This document shows, piece by piece, positions 62,112-64,000 of a stretch of 64,000 nucleotides of DNA. The position numbers and the translations under genes were made by a program. Origin of the DNA: Nitrosomonas stercoris (GTDB lineage: Bacteria > Pseudomonadota > Gammaproteobacteria > Burkholderiales > Nitrosomonadaceae); assembly GCA_006742785.1 (NCBI GenBank), contig AP019755.1, forward strand, positions 124,001 to 188,000, in the 5' to 3' direction. Below the pieces are notes generated by a model. The model made no database searches. It had not been told where the DNA came from and saw only the letters and a program-made list of their open reading frames with translations. The first letter of the stretch is position 1. Every line of letters starts with the position of its first letter.

Positions 62112-63047
62112 TCAATCAGCCAGTGCTGCGAGAATTTCTTCCGCGCCATGTGCTTTCAAATTTTGTGCTAACTGCTCCCCTACGCGCTCGCCTGATTCTG
62201 GTTTGCCACATAGCTTATCCGCAATTATTTTAGATCCGTCAGGTGTTGCGACAAAACCGCGCAGCGTTAATACTCCCTCAAGAATCTCAGCAAATCCACC
62301 TAGTGGTACTTGACAGCTCCCTCCCAGCACGCGACTCATGGCACGTTCCGCATTGACACAATAAGCAGAAGTTGCGTGGTGTAAAGGCTGCATCCAAGCC
62401 AGCATATCAGCATCGTCATCGCGACATTCGATTCCCAATGCCCCTTGACCAACTGCTGGCAAACTCAGTTCAGGAGGCAGCAACATGCTAATACGATAGC
62501 CGAGCTCCAGCCGCTTTAACCCAGCTGCAGCTAAAATAATTGCGTGATATTCTCCATCATCCAGTTTTCGCAAGCGCGTTTGCACATTGCCGCGCAGCGG
62601 GCGTATTTCCAAGTGAGGAAACCGCGCGCGTAGTTGCGATTCTCGCCGTAAACTAGAAGTTCCAACGATACTTCCTTCCGGCAAGGCCTCAAGATTAGTA
62701 AAATCATTAGAAACAAAGGCATCGCGCGGATCTTCGCGTTCCGTAATAGCTGCCAATCTAAATCCTGGCGGTACAATCATCGGAACGTCTTTCATGGAAT
62801 GCACTGCAATATCCGCACGCCCTTCAGCTAAAGCAACTTCGAGTTCTTTGATAAAAAGACCCTTGCCACCAATTTTTGATAAGGAGATATCCAAAATTTG
62901 ATCTCCCTTGGTCGTCATACCAAGTATGGAAACATCTGTTTGCGGGTATAATTCAAGCAAGCGATTACGAATATGGTTTGCCTGCCACATAGCGAGCTGG
63001 CTCTCGCGCGACGCAATCACAATTTTTTCAGGACTAGACATAGGCAT
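62112..63047 (-). CDS. hemC: Hydroxymethylbilane synthase (porphobilinogen deaminase)
   Basis: About 311 residues with [81 protein letters not shown] and the dipyrromethane Cys in [14 protein letters not shown]. The frame is open much further upstream, but the family starts at about [16 protein letters not shown]. Three ATGs (63056, 63047, 63041) precede this. None has a good Shine-Dalgarno sequence, and I list 63047. Confidence 0.93.
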   Translation of the reverse strand: MPMSSPEKIVIASRESQLAMWQANHIRNRLLELYPQTDVSILGMTTKGDQILDISLSKIGGKGLFIKELEVALAEGRADIAVHSMKDVPMIVPPGFRLAAITEREDPRDAFVSNDFTNLEALPEGSIVGTSSLRRESQLRARFPHLEIRPLRGNVQTRLRKLDDGEYHAIILAAAGLKRLELGYRISMLLPPELSLPAVGQGALGIECRDDDADMLAWMQPLHHATSAYCVNAERAMSRVLGGSCQVPLGGFAEILEGVLTLRGFVATPDGSKIIADKLCGKPESGERVGEQLAQNLKAHGAEEILAALAD

Positions 63048-63191
63048 AGAAAACATAATAAGAATACGGTTTTGAAGCGGCACAGCTATCACAACTATTT
63101 TAGCATGGACAATCCTTAATACTACGAATGCTAATAAATAACTGTACTCTATTCTGATGACCAAGGTCCACGCTACAGGAGAGACACAATA
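63048..63191. promoter_or_regulatory. Divergent promoter region of hemC and ppc
   Basis: About 144 bases between two divergent starts must carry both promoters. It is AT-rich. I could not assign -35/-10 boxes with confidence. Confidence 0.4.
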
Positions 63192-64000
63192 ATGAGTTTG
63201 ACTACCCCGGTAAATATTGATTTTGAAAAAGATTCTTCCCATGAAAAAGATCACCCATTACGGGAGGATGTCCGCTTACTCGGACGGATGCTAGGTGACA
63301 CCATACGAGAACTGGAAGGGGAAGCAATATTTGATTTGGTCGAAACTATCCGACAAACAGCTGTGCGCTTTCGTCGCGAAGAAGATGAGGAGGCTGGTAA
63401 AGAACTCGATAATATCCTTAATCATCTTTCTCACCGAGAAACCACAGCAGTGGTACGCGCTTTCAGCTATTTTTCTTTACTATCCAATATTGCTGAAGAC
63501 TTACACCACAACCGTCGTCGTCGTGCACACTTGCGCGCTGGTTCTCCACCGCAAGACGGTAGCGTCACACTGGCGTTGGAACGAATAGTTGCCAAAGGAA
63601 TTTCTCAGCAACAACTGGAAAATTTCTTTGCTAATGCGCTCATCTCTCCGGTATTGACAGCGCATCCTACTGAAGTACAACGCCGTAGCACCTTGGATTA
63701 TCAACTCAAGATACAGCAATTGTTAAAAGCACGGGATCGTATTCAGCTCACACCCAATGAATTGCGCCATAACGAGGAAGATTTACGCTCTGCCATTCAA
63801 ACCTTATGGCAAACCCGCATGCTACGCTCGGTAAGATTAACGGTTCAGGATGAAATCGAAAATGGCCTGATTTACTACCACTATACTTTCCTCAAGCAGA
63901 TTCCCTACATTTACGCCAAAATCGAAGATACTCTGGAACGTCGCACCGGTAAAACTGCCCCTCGTGTTGGCTCATTTTTGCGCATTGGTAGCTGGATAGG
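63192..64000 (+). CDS. ppc: Phosphoenolpyruvate carboxylase (5' part)
   Basis: The first 269 codons of ppc, cut by the window end. ATG at 63192 has GGAGAG about eight bases upstream. [21 protein letters not shown] (about 20-40) and [21 protein letters not shown] (about 150-170), with the active-site His of TAHPTE, are family signatures, then [19 protein letters not shown] and [11 protein letters not shown] at the window end. It is divergent from hemC, the two starts being about 145 bases apart. Confidence 0.96.
   Translation, partial: MSLTTPVNIDFEKDSSHEKDHPLREDVRLLGRMLGDTIRELEGEAIFDLVETIRQTAVRFRREEDEEAGKELDNILNHLSHRETTAVVRAFSYFSLLSNIAEDLHHNRRRRAHLRAGSPPQDGSVTLALERIVAKGISQQQLENFFANALISPVLTAHPTEVQRRSTLDYQLKIQQLLKARDRIQLTPNELRHNEEDLRSAIQTLWQTRMLRSVRLTVQDEIENGLIYYHYTFLKQIPYIYAKIEDTLERRTGKTAPRVGSFLRIGSWI

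Noticed and set aside
1..64000. Known anti-phage defence systems (restriction-modification, CBASS, retrons, BREX and similar)
   Set aside because: No signature proteins of these systems were recognised. The only defence-like features are two toxin-antitoxin pairs and the unrecognised third operon of the integrated element.

Overview
The window looks like a chromosomal segment of a betaproteobacterial ammonia oxidiser, most like Nitrosomonas. This is inferred from gene families and gene order and was not checked by any search. Supporting signs are a P460/c'-beta-type haem protein, the petABC-sspA-sspB block, secA divergent from a DUF721 gene, the yacG-zapD-coaE-pilD-pilC run, and hemC-D-X-Y divergent from ppc.

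Layout. 1-4.9 kb: end of a membrane protein gene, a ParE-type toxin-antitoxin pair whose toxin holds nine TTGGGG-type hexamers, an orphan MacB-like permease, a P460-family cytochrome and a decayed IS110 transposase. 4.9-11.2 kb: a frameshifted corA, an overlapping cluster (DUF2807, EamA, DUF190, crcB), the three AmmeMemoRadiSam genes and a small lipoprotein. 11.4-18.0 kb: a lipase, a first IS5-family copy with a duplicated right end, an iron alcohol dehydrogenase, mtfA, a BaiN-like flavoprotein, a deaminase and a RidA-family protein.

18.1-25.5 kb: a compact 7.4-kb integrative element in tRNA-Thr(TGT), bounded by 47-bp direct repeats. It has an integrase with candidate arm sites, a HigBA-type toxin-antitoxin operon, a replication operon (HTH protein, AEP-like primase, SF3 helicase) followed by an iteron-type candidate origin, and a third operon of unknown genes. 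No packaging or capsid gene is visible, so it resembles a P4-like satellite or replicating genomic island.

25.5-33.7 kb: core genes sspB, sspA, cytochrome bc1 (petC, petB, petA), secA, a DciA-like gene and a DUF2959 lipoprotein. 33.8-41.2 kb: a tightly packed minus-strand cluster of nucleotidyltransferase-like protein, DAG-kinase-family lipid kinase, CDP-alcohol phosphotransferase fused to a degenerate nucleotidyltransferase-like region, lptG, lptF, MobA-like NTP transferase and a GNAT-like protein. It is probably a pathway for an unusual membrane lipid, with the LPS exporter permeases embedded. 41.2-46.5 kb: ExoD, a CapK/PaaK-like adenylating enzyme and two glycosyltransferases, one of the exosortase-A-associated type. 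46.9-52.2 kb: multicopper oxidase, inositol-phosphatase-family enzyme, thioredoxin-like protein, rsmE and argA. 52.25-53.1 kb: second IS5-family copy. 53.1-64 kb: yacG, zapD, coaE, pilD, pilC, an epimerase, a 2Fe-2S flavin reductase, hemY, hemX, hemD, hemC and the 5' part of ppc.

The best candidates for something undescribed are the tRNA-Thr element with its iteron origin and structured leader, and the 33.8-41.2 kb lipid cluster.
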